Notes: generated from the letters alone by a model not told the origin. 64,000 bases of DNA from Salinibacterium sp. G-O1 (GCF_030063305.1 NZ_JASISV010000001.1:1-64000), one strand, 5' to 3'; shown: positions 27,501 through 35,325, counted from the stretch's first letter. A program made the numbers and translations.

Positions 27501-28007
27501 GCCCGCGAGGCGACGATTGGCCTCGTCGTCGCCGAGGACGGCCTCGCCGAGCAGGTTCAGGTTGAGCCGCACTCCCTGGCCCCGCAGCGACTCGAGCGTC
27601 TTCGTGAGCTTGTCGGGCGTCGCATCCACCACAAGGTGCGACACCATGCGGCGAAGCACCCAGCGTGAGATCGGCACGATCGGCCACGGTACGAGCGGCG
27701 CGAATCCGCCGCCGGCCACGATTGCTGCGCGCAGGTACCAGGGCAGGAACGACGGGATGGCGTGACTCAGCTTTTCGAGGTTGCGCCCCGCCACCCTGAG
27801 GTCATGCGGGCGCACCACTTTGTCGACGAATCCGATGGTGAAGGCGAGCCCATTCGGGTCTTTCAGCACTCCGGCAAGACGCTCGGCGCTGACGTCGGCC
27901 TGAACGGCGGAACTCTCGGTGAGCCAGCGGCGCACGGTCGCAATCGTCTCGTCCGCGAGGTCTGGGTGTGAGGTGCTCGCGTTGGAGTGCTCGAGTGACA
28001 TGCTCAT
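24522..28007 (-). CDS. putA: Bifunctional proline dehydrogenase / P5C dehydrogenase
   Basis: A 1161-aa PutA. The N-terminal FAD-dependent proline dehydrogenase barrel includes VSIKVSSVASQLS and RVVKGANLAMEHVDA. It is followed by an NAD-dependent glutamate-semialdehyde dehydrogenase with PWNFPVAIPAGSV, catalytic Glu in LVAETSGKNAI and catalytic Cys in GQKCSAASLVIL. A further domain of about 200 residues ends the protein. It oxidises proline to glutamate in two steps. There is no N-terminal ribbon-helix-helix, so it is not a self-regulating PutA. ATG at 28007 follows GGGAGGAA; a longer start at 28043 is less likely. A LysR gene is divergent. Confidence 0.95.
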   Translation of the reverse strand: MSMSLEHSNASTSHPDLADETIATVRRWLTESSAVQADVSAERLAGVLKDPNGLAFTIGFVDKVVRPHDLRVAGRNLEKLSHAIPSFLPWYLRAAIVAGGGFAPLVPWPIVPISRWVLRRMVSHLVVDATPDKLTKTLESLRGQGVRLNLNLLGEAVLGDDEANRRLAGTRELLERDDVDYVSIKVSSVASQLSMWAFDEMVAEVVERLTPLYELAAASPTAKFINLDMEEFKDLDLTIAVFETLLDQPQLQNLEAGIVLQAYLPDALAALQGLTEWATSRRERGGAGIKVRVVKGANLAMEHVDAAVHGWPVATWSSKQESDTNYKRVLDWAFTPERTDAVRIGVAGHNLFDVAYAWLLAKQRNVASRVEFEMLLGMATGQADAVKRDVGGLLLYTPVVHPHEFDSAISYLVRRLEENASSENFMSGVFELADNPEVFAREEQRFLASLADMDDAVPGSNRIQDRAHTLEVPTGRGFFNEPDTDPSIAANRAWAREVLERSAHSTLGVASIDQARVTDLQVLNRRIADTVKAGTRWGSLPAAARAQVLRDAGDVLAAYRGRLIEVMASEAGKTVAEGDVEVSEAIDFARYYAERALELDEITDATYTPPRLTVVTPPWNFPVAIPAGSVLAALAAGSGVIIKPAGLARRCGAVMVEALWEAGVPRDVLTLLEVGERELGQQLVSHPAVDRVILTGGYETAELFRSWRADLPLVAETSGKNAIIVTPSADLDLAVADVVRSAFGHAGQKCSAASLVILVGSVGSSERFRRQLVDAVTTLRVGYPQDPTTQMGPIVEPAHGKLLHALTTLSEGEHWLVQPKKLDETGSLWSPGVRAGVVAASEFHLTEYFGPVLGVMTAATLDEAISLQNAVDYGLTAGIHSLNVAEVEKWLDTVEAGNLYVNRGTTGAIVRRQPFGGWKRSTVGTSAKAGGPNYLLTLGTWGAVEAEPRNDIMLPGISEQVASVIKKAQSGLDFPEFDRVRRAAQSDENAWTAEYGVARDVSALGVERNVFRYRPVPVTIRLSEGEPLGHLVRLLAAASRAGSAVDISSAIPLPTALVQTFGDTLGGNLGPVLVSEHTVESDESWLNRVRTLDASRVRLIGGDPLALAEALNGSVDIAVWSGPVTTSGRIEMLPFLHEQAISITAHRFGNPDPEMAGLRVE

Positions 28008-28127
28008 GAGGATATTCCTCCCGGGTGGATGCGGCTGGTGCATTCAGTGTGCTCTTTGCCGTATGGGTAGGAAAAGCGATGGTTAGTGCACAATATCCAT
28101 TAGAAGAAATGAACGAATGGATGCCCC

Positions 28128-29012
28128 ATGCTCGATGTGCGCCGTCTGCGCCTGCTGCGCGAGCTCAAGCTGCGGGGCACCATCGCTGCCGTCGCGGCTG
28201 CTCTCTCCTACACGCCGTCGTCCGTGTCGCAGCAGCTCGCGCTTTTGGAGACGGAGGCCGGGGTCGCCTTGCTCGAAAAATCGGGACGGCGGGTGCAGCT
28301 CACCCCCCAAGCCGAGTTGCTCGTTCGCCACACGACAATGCTGCTCGACCGGCTGGAGTTGATGGAGTCTGAACTCGACCAGTCACTGACCGATGTCACG
28401 GGTACCGTGCGGCTGGCGGTGTTCCAGTCGGCGGCGCTCGGCATCATCCCGCAGGCGCTCACCATGTTCAACGAGGAGTACCCGCAGCTGCGCGTGGAGG
28501 TGACCCAGCGCGAGCCCGAAAACGCCCTGTTCGAGACGTGGACGCGCGAGTTCGACCTTGTCATCGCCGAACAATACCCCGGCCATGCGGCCCCACATCA
28601 GGCCGATCTCGACAGGGTGAGCCTGTTTCGTGACGAGCTCAGGCTCGGTGTGCCCTCATCCTTCGACGGCACAACACTGTCGGATGCCAGCGCCAGCGCC
28701 TGGGTGATGGAACCGCGGGGTACGGCCTCACGGCACTGGGCCGAACAGCTGTGTCGGCAGGCGGGGTTTGAGCCGGATGTTCGCTTCGAGACGGCCGACC
28801 TGCAGGCGCAGATCCGGCTCATCGAGAGCGGCCACGCGGTCGCGGTGCTGCCCGGCCTGGTATGGGCCGGACGGGAGCCGAGCATCCGGCTACTCGCCCT
28901 CGATGGCGCGCCCCGCCGGACGATCTTCACGGCGGCGAGAGAGGCCAGCGCGAGCCGGCCCGCGGTCAAGGCATGCCGCGAGGTGCTCGCGCGCGCCGTC
29001 GAGTTTTCCTGA
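28128..29012 (+). CDS. LysR family transcriptional regulator
   Basis: A 294-aa LysR regulator. The N-terminal winged helix is LDVRRLRLLRELKLRGTIAA, then ALSYTPSSVSQQLALLETEA. The C-terminal periplasmic-binding-like effector domain starts near residue 90 (GTVRLAVFQSAALGIIPQAL). It is transcribed away from putA with a 120-bp intergenic region, so control of proline use is the likely job (inference by context; this actinobacterial group often regulates neighbouring metabolic genes). Confidence 0.9.
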   Translation: MLDVRRLRLLRELKLRGTIAAVAAALSYTPSSVSQQLALLETEAGVALLEKSGRRVQLTPQAELLVRHTTMLLDRLELMESELDQSLTDVTGTVRLAVFQSAALGIIPQALTMFNEEYPQLRVEVTQREPENALFETWTREFDLVIAEQYPGHAAPHQADLDRVSLFRDELRLGVPSSFDGTTLSDASASAWVMEPRGTASRHWAEQLCRQAGFEPDVRFETADLQAQIRLIESGHAVAVLPGLVWAGREPSIRLLALDGAPRRTIFTAAREASASRPAVKACREVLARAVEFS

Positions 29013-29037
29013 CCTACCGCTTGCGACCGCCGATGTG

Positions 29038-29043
29038 TACGCT
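29038..29043 (+). promoter_or_regulatory. -10 hexamer of leaderless VOC gene
   Basis: TACGCT is followed by 7 bases and then the ATG at 29051. No ribosome-binding site is present. Confidence 0.5.
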
Positions 29044-29050
29044 GTCAACT

Positions 29051-29473
29051 ATGGCAACGTCATCCATTTTTGTGAACCTCCCCGTCGCTGATCTCGAGGC
29101 ATCCACGGCGTTCTATACGGCCCTGGGCTATGCGGTGAATCCGCTGTTCAGCAACGAGAATGCCGCCTGCATCGTGATGTCAGAGCACATCTACGTGATG
29201 CTGCTCACGACCCCGTTCTTTCAGACATTCACCGACAAGTCGCTCATCGACGCGAAAACCAACATTCAGGTGCTGAACGCGATCGACGTCGAAAGCCGTG
29301 AGGCGGTCGACGAGTGGGCGGAGAAGGCGTTGGCAGCGGGCGGCTCAGAGGCTAAGCCGGCGCGGGACCTGGGCTTCATGTATTCGCGCGATATCGAGGA
29401 TCCCGACGGCCACATCTGGGAAGCCTTCTGGATGGATCCGGCCGCCTCCGAAAACGGCCCGCCCGCGTCCTAG
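29051..29473 (+). CDS. VOC family protein (glyoxalase-like)
   Basis: A 140-aa single-module vicinal oxygen chelate protein. The beta-alpha-beta start reads IFVNLPVADLEASTAFYTAL and the second half contains FMYSRDIEDPDGHIWEAFW, where Glu of WEAFW is the usual metal ligand. Members bind a metal and act as isomerases, dioxygenases or drug-binding proteins. The exact role is unknown. Its stop overlaps that of the convergent MhuD-like gene by 4 bases. It appears leaderless. Confidence 0.88.
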   Translation: MATSSIFVNLPVADLEASTAFYTALGYAVNPLFSNENAACIVMSEHIYVMLLTTPFFQTFTDKSLIDAKTNIQVLNAIDVESREAVDEWAEKALAAGGSEAKPARDLGFMYSRDIEDPDGHIWEAFWMDPAASENGPPAS

Positions 29474-29814
29474 CTGGGCCGGATACCGGTGCCGCCGGCG
29501 ATCGAGTACGACCACAGTTCGCTGCTCACTCCGACGTGCGCCGGCCGCTCGGCGGCGCTCTCACCCGAGCGCTGGGCCTCGCTGCGGTGCCCATGGCCGA
29601 ACGCGGGCGAATTCACCCAGGCCTGGAAGAATTCTTCGTCCGCCCACCGCGTGATGACCAGCCAGGTGTTGCGCTCGTCCGTCGGCTGCAACAGCTCGAA
29701 CCCCTCGAAACCAGCCTGGCCATCCACCGCTCCCGCGCGAGCCGCAAAGCGCTTCGCGAGTTCATCTCCGCTATCTGCGGCGACGGTGATGGCATTGATC
29801 TTGATGACGGTCAT
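29470..29814 (-). CDS. MhuD-like heme-degrading monooxygenase
   Basis: A 114-aa antibiotic-biosynthesis-monooxygenase-fold protein (ferredoxin-like, dimeric). From memory of mycobacterial MhuD, the N-terminus (here MTVIKINAITV, Asn7), KRFAARAGAV, GFEGFELL and the FFQAWVNSPAF segment (Trp66) align, followed by two His residues (74 and 76) where MhuD has its axial heme His75. MhuD opens heme to mycobilins and releases iron. AGGAAG precedes the ATG at 29814. A MarR gene is divergent. Other ABM-fold functions are possible, but Asn, Trp and His retention favours heme degradation. Confidence 0.78.
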   Translation of the reverse strand: MTVIKINAITVAADSGDELAKRFAARAGAVDGQAGFEGFELLQPTDERNTWLVITRWADEEFFQAWVNSPAFGHGHRSEAQRSGESAAERPAHVGVSSELWSYSIAGGTGIRPS

Positions 29815-29850
29815 GGGCTTCTTCCTGACGGGGACGGGGCAATGCACATC

Positions 29851-29870
29851 CTGCCAGTGCCGGCTGGCAG
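29851..29870. promoter_or_regulatory. Dyad between mhuD-like and marR genes
   Basis: CTGCCAG and CTGGCAG form perfect 7-base inverted arms 6 bases apart in the 77-bp divergent intergenic region. It is a candidate MarR operator, or a small hairpin. Confidence 0.4.
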
Positions 29871-29891
29871 CGAGCCGGGCATGATTGAGCC

Positions 29892-30371
29892 ATGGAGCGC
29901 ATCATTTCTGACCAGGAACGCGAGCTGTGGCGCAGCTTCTTTGTGATGCGCCGCCAGCTTGAGCTCACCCTCGAACGGCGGCTGAGTGCCGATGCCGGCA
30001 TTTCGAGCGCAGACTTCGAGATTCTCGTTTCGCTCAGCGAGGGTCCAGCGGAGGGCCTGCGCGCCGGCCACATCGGCGACATCATCGGCTGGGAGAAGAG
30101 CCGGGTTTCGCACCAGATCACGCGCATGGAGCAGCGCGGACTCGTCAGACGCGAGGAGTGCGGCGATGACGCTCGAGGAGTGTGGATCATGCTCACCGCC
30201 GAGGGCAGCAGTGCGGTGCGCGCTGCCTCTGGCGACCACAGCCAGGCGCTGCGGGAGCACTTCTTCGACGTGCTCGATGACGACGAGAAGCGAGCGCTCG
30301 GCATCATTTCCGGCAAGCTTCTCGGCGCCATGAACCCGAGCATCTGCGAAGATCAGCGCGCTGATGCCTGA
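29892..30371 (+). CDS. MarR family transcriptional regulator
   Basis: A 159-aa MarR protein with the winged helix HIGDIIGWEKSRVSHQITRM, the wing RREECGDDARGVWIML and long helices at both ends for dimerisation. It overlaps the downstream FAD oxidoreductase by 8 bases and so is probably co-transcribed with it, and it diverges from the MhuD-like gene. MarR proteins usually repress their own operon and a divergent neighbour in response to small phenolic or oxidising ligands. The ligand here is unknown. Confidence 0.9.
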   Translation: MERIISDQERELWRSFFVMRRQLELTLERRLSADAGISSADFEILVSLSEGPAEGLRAGHIGDIIGWEKSRVSHQITRMEQRGLVRREECGDDARGVWIMLTAEGSSAVRAASGDHSQALREHFFDVLDDDEKRALGIISGKLLGAMNPSICEDQRADA

Positions 30372-31902
30372 CGCGCGCGACGTCGTGATCGTCGGCGGTG
30401 GACACAACGGCCTCGCCGCCGCCGCGTACCTGGCCCTCGCCGGCAAGCGCGTCACGGTGCTCGAGCGCCTGCCGAACGTGGGTGGCGCCGCGGTGTCGGC
30501 ATCGGCGTTCGATGGGGTGGATGCCCGGCTGTCGCGATACTCCTACCTCGTGTCGCTTCTGCCCGAGCGGATCATCCGCGATCTCGGCCTCTCGATCACC
30601 TTGGCCCGTCGCCGCTACTCCTCCTATACGCCGCAGCCGGGCGGCACGGGCGGTCTGCTCATCGACAACTTGGATGCCGCAGCCACAGCGGAGGCGTTGG
30701 GCAGCGATTCCGCGGCCTGGAACACCTTCTACTCGGGTACCGCGACGCTGGCGCGAGCCCTCTTTCCGACGGTGACGGAGCCGCTGCTCACCCGCTCTGA
30801 GGCCCGCTCAGCCGTGGGGGACGCGGCCATCTGGTCGTCGCTCATCGACGACCCGATCGGCTCGACCATCGCGGATACCTTTGGCGATGATCTGGTGCGC
30901 GGCGTTGTGCTCACCGACGCGCTGATCGGCACCCTCGCCCCGAACATCGACGAATCCCTGGCCGCGAACCGGTGCTTCGCGTACCACGTGATCGGCGGGG
31001 GAACCGGCGACTGGGACGTTCCCGTCGGCGGCATGGGGGCTGTCACCGGCGAGCTGGCGCGGGCTGCCCGCACCGCGGGGGCCGAGATCATCACGGATGC
31101 GACTGTCACCGCCATCTCGCCCGACGGCGAGGTGACCTACGTGCGTAACGACGCCGAGATCACCATCGGGGCCACCTGGGTACTGGCGAACGTCGCGCCG
31201 TTTCAGCTGCAGAAGCTGATGGGGGAGTCGCCAGAGAGTCGGCCGGAGGGTGCCCAGGTGAAGGTCAACCTGCTGGTCTCGCGCCTGCCCAAACTCCGTG
31301 ACTCACGCGTGGATCCCGCGGCAGCCTTCGGCGGAACCTTCCACATCAATGAGACGTGGTCGCAACTCGATTCGGCGTTCTCTGCCGCGAGCGCCGGGGC
31401 TATCCCCACCCCGCTGCCGTGCGAGATTTACTGTCACTCGCTCACCGATCCGAGCATCCTGTCGCCAGAGTTGCAGTCTTCGGGCGCGCAAACGCTCACG
31501 GTGTTCGGCCTGCACACCCCCGACCGGCTGGTCACGGAGTCCAACAACGACTCGATGCGCGAGGCGTTGCAGCGTGCGGCGATCGATTCGCTCAACTCGG
31601 TGTTGGCCGAGCCCATTGACGACCTCTTGCTGGTGGATGCCGCGGGCAACCCGACCATCGAGACGAAGACCACCCTCGACCTGCAGCATGCGCTGCACCT
31701 TCCCGGCGGCAACATCTTTCACGGCCCGCTGTCGTGGCCGTTCGCCGAGGATGATGCCGAGCTCGCGACTCCGGCTCAGCGGTGGGGTGTGGCGACGGCT
31801 CACCCGCGCATCCTGCTGTGCGGTGCCGGAGCCCAACGTGGAGGGGGCGTGAGTGCGATCGGCGGCCACAATGCGGCTATGGCCGTGCTCGAGTCATCCT
31901 GA
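30364..31902 (+). CDS. Phytoene-desaturase-like FAD oxidoreductase
   Basis: A 512-aa flavoprotein. The N-terminal dinucleotide-binding motif is VVIVGGGHNGLAAAAYLALA followed by the acidic end of beta-2 (TVLERLPNVGGAA). The C-terminus GAGAQRGGGVSAIGGHNAAM is the second FAD contact, typical of the CrtI/PYROXD2 group. These enzymes oxidise or isomerise C-C bonds of isoprenoids or other hydrophobic molecules. No carotenoid genes are nearby, so a PYROXD2-type role of unknown substrate is more likely than carotenoid synthesis. Co-transcribed with the upstream marR. Confidence 0.87.
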   Translation: MPDARDVVIVGGGHNGLAAAAYLALAGKRVTVLERLPNVGGAAVSASAFDGVDARLSRYSYLVSLLPERIIRDLGLSITLARRRYSSYTPQPGGTGGLLIDNLDAAATAEALGSDSAAWNTFYSGTATLARALFPTVTEPLLTRSEARSAVGDAAIWSSLIDDPIGSTIADTFGDDLVRGVVLTDALIGTLAPNIDESLAANRCFAYHVIGGGTGDWDVPVGGMGAVTGELARAARTAGAEIITDATVTAISPDGEVTYVRNDAEITIGATWVLANVAPFQLQKLMGESPESRPEGAQVKVNLLVSRLPKLRDSRVDPAAAFGGTFHINETWSQLDSAFSAASAGAIPTPLPCEIYCHSLTDPSILSPELQSSGAQTLTVFGLHTPDRLVTESNNDSMREALQRAAIDSLNSVLAEPIDDLLLVDAAGNPTIETKTTLDLQHALHLPGGNIFHGPLSWPFAEDDAELATPAQRWGVATAHPRILLCGAGAQRGGGVSAIGGHNAAMAVLESS

Positions 31903-31923
31903 GTCGGTTCAGCTTGCGCCGCG

Positions 31924-32466
31924 TCAGACCCACTCGCTCGGGGCGGGACCGCGTGTGGGGGGCAGGGCGATGTTCTCGCTCCAGTGGGCGATCCACTGCT
32001 GCGGCGGCATGGCGGTCACGTCGACCCCGGCGAGCGCTGCGAGCTCATCCATGCTGACCGTGCCTCCGCTCTTTTTCAGGAATCGCGCCCTCGTCGTTGC
32101 GCTCGCGAAGATTTCACCGTCGACGACGAATCGCTGCTCGACATAGGTTGCTTTGGCGTCGTAGCCGACGATTTTCGACTCGAGTTCGAATTTCTGCCAC
32201 GGCTGCAGTGACTTGCGAAAAGTCATGGTCTCGTTGGCCATCACCGGGTAGTAGCCTTTCGCGCGCATCTTCGGCCAGAGCCCGGAGCGGATCATCAGGT
32301 CCATGCGTCCGAGGTCCATGATCGAGAAGTACACGCCGTTGTTCATGTGCCCGAGCACGTCGAGATCTGTTGGCAGCACGCGCATGGTCACCCGCCCCAC
32401 GTCATGCACGCCGAGCGCCGAGCGGCCGCGACTGCGGTACATCTGGAAGAGGGTCCTGAAGAACAT
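31924..32466 (-). CDS. Hot-dog fold acyl-CoA thioesterase-like protein
   Basis: A 180-aa single hot-dog-domain protein. It contains LPTDLDVLGHMNNGVYFSIM, in which Asp and the HMNNG segment match the 4-hydroxybenzoyl-CoA thioesterase active-site loop, then GYYPVMANETMTFRKSL. Members hydrolyse acyl-CoA thioesters; this subgroup resembles THEM6-like proteins whose activity is poorly known. The ATG at 32466 is preferred over a GTG at 32472. It is 20 bp downstream of the truncated AbiEi-like gene. Confidence 0.85.
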   Translation of the reverse strand: MFFRTLFQMYRSRGRSALGVHDVGRVTMRVLPTDLDVLGHMNNGVYFSIMDLGRMDLMIRSGLWPKMRAKGYYPVMANETMTFRKSLQPWQKFELESKIVGYDAKATYVEQRFVVDGEIFASATTRARFLKKSGGTVSMDELAALAGVDVTAMPPQQWIAHWSENIALPPTRGPAPSEWV

Positions 32467-32486
32467 GTGCACGCTTTCACGCTAAC

Positions 32487-32900
32487 TCACCGTTGCTCAC
32501 CCCCAGCGCAGCGCTGCGCCTGCGAGCGGGCGATGCTCTCCGAGACGACGGTGCGGCTGCCCTCCAGTTGCAGGCGGCTCCAATGGATGACGGCCGGCCC
32601 GCACGGGTCACTGCCGAGCCGCGATGAACCGTACGGCACCAGCACGTGCACGGGTCTCTCGGGTCGATGGTGCCCTTCGTAGTAGTCGACCGCGCTCACA
32701 CACGCGAGCCTGCCCCCGACTCGCAGTGCCTTCAGCACCTGCAGCGGAGTGTCAATCGAGGCGTAATGCCCGCGGCGCACCCTCAGGATCTGGCGGTAAT
32801 ACAGCCCCATGTCGACCATTTCGGGCCAGCAACCCGCGGCGATCAGTTCGGCGCGTGAGGCGTAGCCTCCCAGCCGCTCGAGCGCTTCGCTTGCCTTCAT
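32487..32900 (-). CDS. Truncated AbiEi-like antitoxin-domain protein
   Basis: A 137-aa protein with an N-terminal winged helix (LGGYASRAELIAAGCWPEMV), the QILRVRRGHYAS wing and SAVDYYEGHHRPERPVHVLV, matching the N-terminal half of the AbiEi-family proteins common in actinobacteria. These usually continue to about 280-300 aa with a DUF559 endonuclease-like domain that is missing here: the frame ends 20 bp before the thioesterase gene. No AbiEii-like toxin lies nearby. It is therefore probably a decayed remnant, though a stand-alone DNA-binding protein is possible. Confidence 0.65.
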   Translation of the reverse strand: MKASEALERLGGYASRAELIAAGCWPEMVDMGLYYRQILRVRRGHYASIDTPLQVLKALRVGGRLACVSAVDYYEGHHRPERPVHVLVPYGSSRLGSDPCGPAVIHWSRLQLEGSRTVVSESIARSQAQRCAGGEQR

Positions 32901-33022
32901 GGGTCAATGGTCGTAGATCGCCACCTCTCCCGCCTCGCCGCTGGGGTTTCGGTGTAAAACCAAGCCGTGCCGGGGCTGTGGAGGAACATTCGGAGCCCGA
33001 CCAACCCATCCCCTCCGCCCCT

Positions 33023-33075
33023 CTGGCAGCTCAGCACATTCCGCCCACGGCGCACCTAATGTGCTGAGTTACCAG
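33023..33075. repeat. Long imperfect inverted repeat
   Basis: Arms at 33023-33040 and 33058-33075 pair at 16 of 18 bases (centre CTCAGCACATT / AATGTGCTGAG) around a 17-base spacer. It lies in the 262-bp intergenic region between the AbiEi remnant and the glycosylase gene. It could be a REP/MITE-like element or a transcription barrier. No T-run follows on either strand. Nothing else is recognisable in 32901-33133. Confidence 0.55.
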
Positions 33076-33133
33076 AACGTTTTCACGAAGGCGCGCAGGC
33101 CGCACAGATGACGGCTCCGCCAGCGCCGTGAGC

Positions 33134-33157
33134 GCGCCATGAACGAATGCATGGCGC
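33134..33157 (-). terminator. Hairpin after the AlkA-like gene
   Basis: GCGCCATG and CATGGCGC form a perfect 8-bp stem with an 8-base loop, starting 5 bp beyond the 3' end of the glycosylase gene. No T-tract follows, as is common for actinobacterial hairpin terminators. Confidence 0.5.
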
Positions 33158-33162
33158 CCGAG

Positions 33163-34074
33163 TCAGTGCCCTCGGTGGTCCTGAATGGTCATTCTGGGGC
33201 CGAAGCGCGGTTTGACGAATCCGCTGACCTCGATCAGTCGCATGATGCGCTGGCGGTGGCCAGCCCAGGGAGAGAGCAGCTCGAGCATGCCGTCGTCGTC
33301 AACGGGCTTGCCGATCAGCGCCCAGCCGACGACCGCCGGCAGGTGATAGTCGCCGACGCTCGGCGAATCCGCATCGCCGTGAGCACGCTGGGTGGTCTCC
33401 GCCGCCGTCCATACCCCGATCCCCGAGATGCTGCGCAGCTTCTTCGCCACCGCAGCACCGTCCCGACCGTGATCGATGGTGCGCTCGAGGGAGGCAGCGA
33501 CGACGGCAGCCCGGATCGCCGTGGCCGACCGCTCAGGCCCGACACCGGCGCGATGCCACTCCCACGACGGCACCCGCCGCCAGGTCTCGGCCGCCGGGAA
33601 CACCATCATCCCGTCGGGCGCGGGGCCGGGAGCCGCCTCGCCGTACTTCGTGATCAGCACCCGCCACGAGTGCCGCGCCTCCTTGCTCGTAACCTTCTGC
33701 TCGAAAATCGCGGCAAGCAGCATCTCGAACACCTGTCGGGTGCGCAGCAGCCGCAAACCCGGGTTGCGACGCAGGGAATCGGCGAGAAGGACGCTGGTCG
33801 AGACATCCAGACCATTCCAGTCGTCACCCCTACCCAAAAGCTCCGGCACCCCATCGATTGCCCACTCGGCGCCTGCGCCCCAGGCTGCGACACCGATGCC
33901 GTGCTGCTCCCGCCGCAGGTGCATCGTCGCGGGGCCGTGCGGCGTGCGGAGGGTTCTCCAGAAACCGGATGCATCAACCCGCAGGGTGGGATCGAACCTG
34001 CCACGGCTCAGAGGTCGCAGCGTCTGTGACAGGTCGACCGGAAGATCGGGCGCGTACAAGGTCGTGATGGTCAC
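33163..34074 (-). CDS. AlkA-like DNA-3-methyladenine glycosylase
   Basis: A 303-aa HhH-GPD-superfamily base-excision glycosylase. An AlkA-type N-terminal beta domain (residues 1-90) precedes the helical domain with the hairpin LRSISGIGVWTAAETTQ and the catalytic Asp in SVGDYHLPAVVGW. It removes alkylated bases from DNA. There is no Ada-like domain. It diverges from trhO with only 49 bp between starts. The GTG start lies 6 bases after a TAGGGT hexamer, so it appears leaderless. Confidence 0.9.
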   Translation of the reverse strand: MTITTLYAPDLPVDLSQTLRPLSRGRFDPTLRVDASGFWRTLRTPHGPATMHLRREQHGIGVAAWGAGAEWAIDGVPELLGRGDDWNGLDVSTSVLLADSLRRNPGLRLLRTRQVFEMLLAAIFEQKVTSKEARHSWRVLITKYGEAAPGPAPDGMMVFPAAETWRRVPSWEWHRAGVGPERSATAIRAAVVAASLERTIDHGRDGAAVAKKLRSISGIGVWTAAETTQRAHGDADSPSVGDYHLPAVVGWALIGKPVDDDGMLELLSPWAGHRQRIMRLIEVSGFVKPRFGPRMTIQDHRGH

Positions 34075-34080
34075 GAGACG

Positions 34081-34086
34081 ACCCTA
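34081..34086 (-). promoter_or_regulatory. -10 hexamer of leaderless AlkA-like gene
   Basis: On the minus strand TAGGGT is followed by 6 bases (CGTCTC) and the GTG start at 34074. Confidence 0.5.
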
Positions 34087-34111
34087 CGTCTGCCCACCGA
34101 TATGAGCCGCG

Positions 34112-34117
34112 TACCCT
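34112..34117 (+). promoter_or_regulatory. -10 hexamer of leaderless trhO
   Basis: TACCCT is followed by 6 bases (TGAACG) and the GTG start at 34124. The divergent glycosylase gene has the same arrangement 26 bp away. Confidence 0.5.
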
Positions 34118-34123
34118 TGAACG

Positions 34124-35002
34124 GTGGCCGTCCCGAAAATCCTTCTCTTCTACATCTTCACGCCGCTGGCCGATCCAGAGGCAGTGCGGCTGTGGCAGCG
34201 CGACCTGTGCGAATCGCTGGGGTTGGGCGGGCGGATCATCCTGTCGAAGGACGGCATCAACGGCACCGTCGGCGGCGAGCTGAAAGCGGTCAAGAAGTAC
34301 ATCCGCAAGACTCGCGAATACGCTCCATTCCACGGCATCGACTTCAAATGGAGCGAAGGTGCAGGAAACGACTTTCCCCGGTTGAGCGTTCGGGTGCGCG
34401 ACGAGCTCGTGAGCTTCGGGGCGCCGGGCGAGTTGAAAGTCGACGACAACGGCGTCGTGGGCGGTGGCGCGAGGGTCAGCCCTGAACAACTACACGAGCT
34501 TGTTGCCGAGAAGAGTGTGACCTTCTTCGACGGTCGCAACGAGTTCGAGTCGAGGATCGGCAAGTTTCGCGACGCGATAGTGCCCGATGTCGCCAACACT
34601 CGCGAATTCGTGGCCGAACTTGAGAGCGGCAAATACGACCACCTTAAGGACGAGCCGATCGTGACCTACTGCACCGGCGGCATCCGATGCGAAGTGCTGT
34701 CGTCGCTGATGATCAACCGCGGCTTCCGGGAGGTCTACCAGCTCGAAGGTGGCATCGCCACCTACGGCGACGCCTTCAGGGACGACGGGCTCTGGGACGG
34801 CTCGCTCTACGTTTTCGACAACCGGATGGCCGTCGACTTCAGCCCGGACACCGTCGTCATCGGGCGGTGCGTGGCCTGCGGCGACGCGACAAACAGAATG
34901 CAGAACTGCAACGAGCTCTCCTGTCGGGAGCAATTCGTCGTGTGCGCCACGTGCGGCGAATCACCGGTGCACTGCGAGCAACACTCCCTCTTAACGCAGT
35001 AA
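34124..35002 (+). CDS. trhO: tRNA uridine-34 hydroxylase (rhodanese-related)
   Basis: A 292-aa TrhO/YceA protein. The N-terminal acylphosphatase-like domain contains [14 protein letters not shown], the rhodanese domain carries catalytic Cys in [15 protein letters not shown], and a Cys-rich C-terminus ([25 protein letters not shown]) probably binds zinc. The family hydroxylates U34 of certain tRNAs using oxygen to start 5-alkoxyuridine formation. The length fits the family. It ends one base before a strong terminator hairpin. Confidence 0.93.
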   Translation: MAVPKILLFYIFTPLADPEAVRLWQRDLCESLGLGGRIILSKDGINGTVGGELKAVKKYIRKTREYAPFHGIDFKWSEGAGNDFPRLSVRVRDELVSFGAPGELKVDDNGVVGGGARVSPEQLHELVAEKSVTFFDGRNEFESRIGKFRDAIVPDVANTREFVAELESGKYDHLKDEPIVTYCTGGIRCEVLSSLMINRGFREVYQLEGGIATYGDAFRDDGLWDGSLYVFDNRMAVDFSPDTVVIGRCVACGDATNRMQNCNELSCREQFVVCATCGESPVHCEQHSLLTQ

Positions 35003-35024
35003 CGCCCCGGCGTAAACCGGGGCG
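35003..35024. terminator. Bidirectional terminator hairpin
   Basis: CGCCCCGG and CCGGGGCG form a perfect 8-bp stem with a CGTAAA loop, placed directly between the trhO stop codon and the convergent small membrane-protein gene. It probably serves both. Confidence 0.75.
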
Positions 35025-35037
35025 CCGCTGGTGTTCG

Positions 35038-35325
35038 TTAGTAGGTGGTGCAGGAAGCCGCTCCGTTGGAGCAGGCCGCCGCGATGGCTGCGGCAAACGC
35101 GATGCCACCGATGATCGACAGCGCGATCATGACGAAGCCGATCACGATGGCAATCGTTGCTGGCGTGTTCTTCTGGCCGGCCGTCTTCGACTGGCTCTTG
35201 GCCACGAAGCCCAGAATGATGCCGATGACGGAGAAGAAGATAGCGACCGGGATGGCGACGATTCCGAGGGTCTTGCCCGGGAAGGTGTCGGGGGCTGCTG
35301 CGTATGCGGGTGGCGGGGTAGTCAT
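35038..35325 (-). CDS. DUF4190-like small membrane protein
   Basis: A 95-aa protein with a short proline-rich head (MTTPPPAYAAAPDTFPGKTL) and two hydrophobic helices: IVAIPVAIFFSVIGIILGFV and a second around IAIVIGFVMIALSIIGGIAF. The loop KSQSKTAGQKNTPA between them matches DUF4190-type proteins. It ends with a cysteine-containing tail (CSNGAASCTTY). The start at 35325 follows GAGGAGT. Function is unknown. It diverges from pfkA. Confidence 0.8.
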   Translation of the reverse strand: MTTPPPAYAAAPDTFPGKTLGIVAIPVAIFFSVIGIILGFVAKSQSKTAGQKNTPATIAIVIGFVMIALSIIGGIAFAAAIAAACSNGAASCTTY

